This document shows, piece after piece, positions 63,456-64,000 of a stretch of 64,000 nucleotides of DNA. The notes below the pieces were generated by a model. The model had not been told where the DNA came from. It saw nothing but the letters and a program-made list of their open reading frames with translations, and ran no database searches. Position 1 is the first letter of the stretch. Every line of letters begins with the position of its first letter. The DNA comes from an uncultured Clostridia bacterium (GTDB taxonomy: Bacteria > Bacillota > Clostridia > Christensenellales > Aristaeellaceae). The position numbers and the translations under genes were made by a program. The stretch lies in contig CANOHT010000009.1 of the NCBI GenBank assembly GCA_947565865.1, positions 18,874-82,873 of the forward strand, given 5' to 3'.

Positions 63456-64000
63456 TCAGGGAATGCAGATAACCGTTCCCTCGGTGAAGTCGGAGGGCAG
63501 CAGATTGGGGTTGAGCATCAGCAGGCGGCCCCGGGTGGTGTTCAGGCTGATGGCGAGGCTGTTCAGCGTTTCCCCGCGCAGCATGGTGTAAAGATGGGTG
63601 TCGCAGCAGCAGGCCTGCCGGGCGCCCCGGGGCGGTGCGCAGTAGGGGGTGCCGGCTACCATGGAGCCTGGAGAAAGATTGGGATTGGCGGAGCGCATGG
63701 CCCGATAGCTGACGTTGAGGTCAACCAGGAGGTCGGCGTAGGTTTGGCCGGGGCGGATGTTCTGGGCCGTGTAGCCCACGGGGCAGGTGATGCCGGGATA
63801 GGCGGGCGGCTCGATACCAGGCTCGGTGACGATGGGCGGCAGGGGAATCACGGGAATCTGGCCAGGATCGGAGGGGCCGGGATTGACAGGCTCCAGGATG
63901 TCGGGCGGGACGATGGGGGGCAGCGGGATGACGGGGATTTGGCCGGGATCGGAGGGGCCGGGATTGACAGGCTCCAGGATGTCGGGCGGGACGATGGGGG
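63456..64000 (-). CDS. LysM-repeat protein with proline-rich tandem repeat, C-terminal part
   Basis: The reading frame runs to the window edge, so the N-terminus is missing; 181 codons are visible. The first 60 or so visible residues are a Pro/Val/Gly-rich linker built from an exactly phased 27-residue repeat (81 bp). Two LysM-type domains follow. The first is YTAQNIRPGQTYADLLVDLN...SANPNLSPGSMV. The second, YTMLRGETLNSLAISLNTTR...LNPNLLPSDFTEGTVICIP, closes the protein. Cys residues in RQACCCDTH lie between the domains. LysM domains usually bind peptidoglycan or mark spore and surface proteins. Confidence 0.82.
   Translation of the reverse strand, partial: PIVPPDILEPVNPGPSDPGQIPVIPLPPIVPPDILEPVNPGPSDPGQIPVIPLPPIVTEPGIEPPAYPGITCPVGYTAQNIRPGQTYADLLVDLNVSYRAMRSANPNLSPGSMVAGTPYCAPPRGARQACCCDTHLYTMLRGETLNSLAISLNTTRGRLLMLNPNLLPSDFTEGTVICIP
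63831..64000. repeat. 81-bp tandem repeat, at least two units, cut by the window edge
   Basis: Unit 1 starts at 63831 and unit 2 at 63912; a third begins at 63993. Units 1 and 2 are nearly identical, with a few changes in the first third. On the minus strand each encodes IPVIPLPPIVPPDILEPV plus NPGPSDPGQ. Confidence 0.85.

Noticed and set aside
63831..64000. A CRISPR array at the right edge
   Set aside because: The 81-bp period is contiguous without spacers and in frame with the LysM protein.

Overview
The window is a stretch of a GC-rich Bacillota chromosome, most likely a gut-associated anaerobic Clostridia. The case rests on Gram-positive leader RNAs (an FMN riboswitch and a T-box), strong AGGAGG ribosome binding sites, near-consensus sigma-A promoters (TTGACA-17-TATAAT), the mrnC/rlmB/yacP/sigH gene order known from Bacillus and Clostridia, a SpoIID-domain protein, PduL/AckA acetate formation, a bile-salt-hydrolase-type enzyme and a hexuronate catabolic island. 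The sequence alone does not fix the genus. Almost everything is ordinary single-copy chromosomal DNA. I see no phage, IS element, CRISPR array or rRNA.

Layout. 1-6.6 kb: hexuronate utilisation (MFS transporter cut by the window edge, uxaA, uxaB, a divergent LacI regulator, uxaC). 6.8-11.1 kb: a reverse operon of methyltransferase, acetyltransferase and bile-salt-hydrolase-like enzyme, then a secreted C69 dipeptidase. 11.4-15.8 kb: a Dabb protein, an anchored unknown protein, a lower-GC SDR gene, lysS and greA. 15.9-28.3 kb: GDPD, asparaginase, a sugar isomerase-like protein, a two-SANT-domain protein, a solute-binding-like protein, phosphohexomutase, a secreted unknown protein, an M42 peptidase and a class A PBP. 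28.5-36.3 kb: a solute-binding protein with galactokinase, FMN riboswitch-ribU-tsaE-tsaB-rimI, a FAD/Rieske oxidoreductase and a D-2-hydroxyacid dehydrogenase. 36.4-45 kb: tRNA-Lys, MATE, mrnC-thyX, rlmB-yacP-sigH, then DAHP synthase behind a Phe/Tyr leader peptide, a GNAT and a second MATE. 45.2-51.7 kb (minus strand): a giant SpoIID protein with 11 SH3 repeats, a tRNA methyltransferase, MerR, and tmcAL. 51.9-63.2 kb: pduL-ackA, DUF177-rpmF, T-box-small membrane protein-valS-folC-pyrophosphatase-like-GNAT-rsmH-rsmI-fumarase alpha/beta. 63.5-64 kb: the C-terminal part of a LysM protein with an 81-bp proline-rich tandem repeat.

The most interesting signals are regulatory and intergenic. A 15-codon leader peptide rich in Phe and Tyr codons, followed by mutually exclusive hairpins, precedes the DAHP synthase gene and looks like an aromatic amino-acid attenuator. 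Five intergenic spacers carry copies of one composite hairpin repeat that I cannot assign to a named family. An FMN riboswitch appears to sit above an operon that also carries tRNA t6A genes. A T-box sits before a two-helix membrane protein and valS. Start codons were chosen from Shine-Dalgarno spacing, and alternatives are given where they matter.
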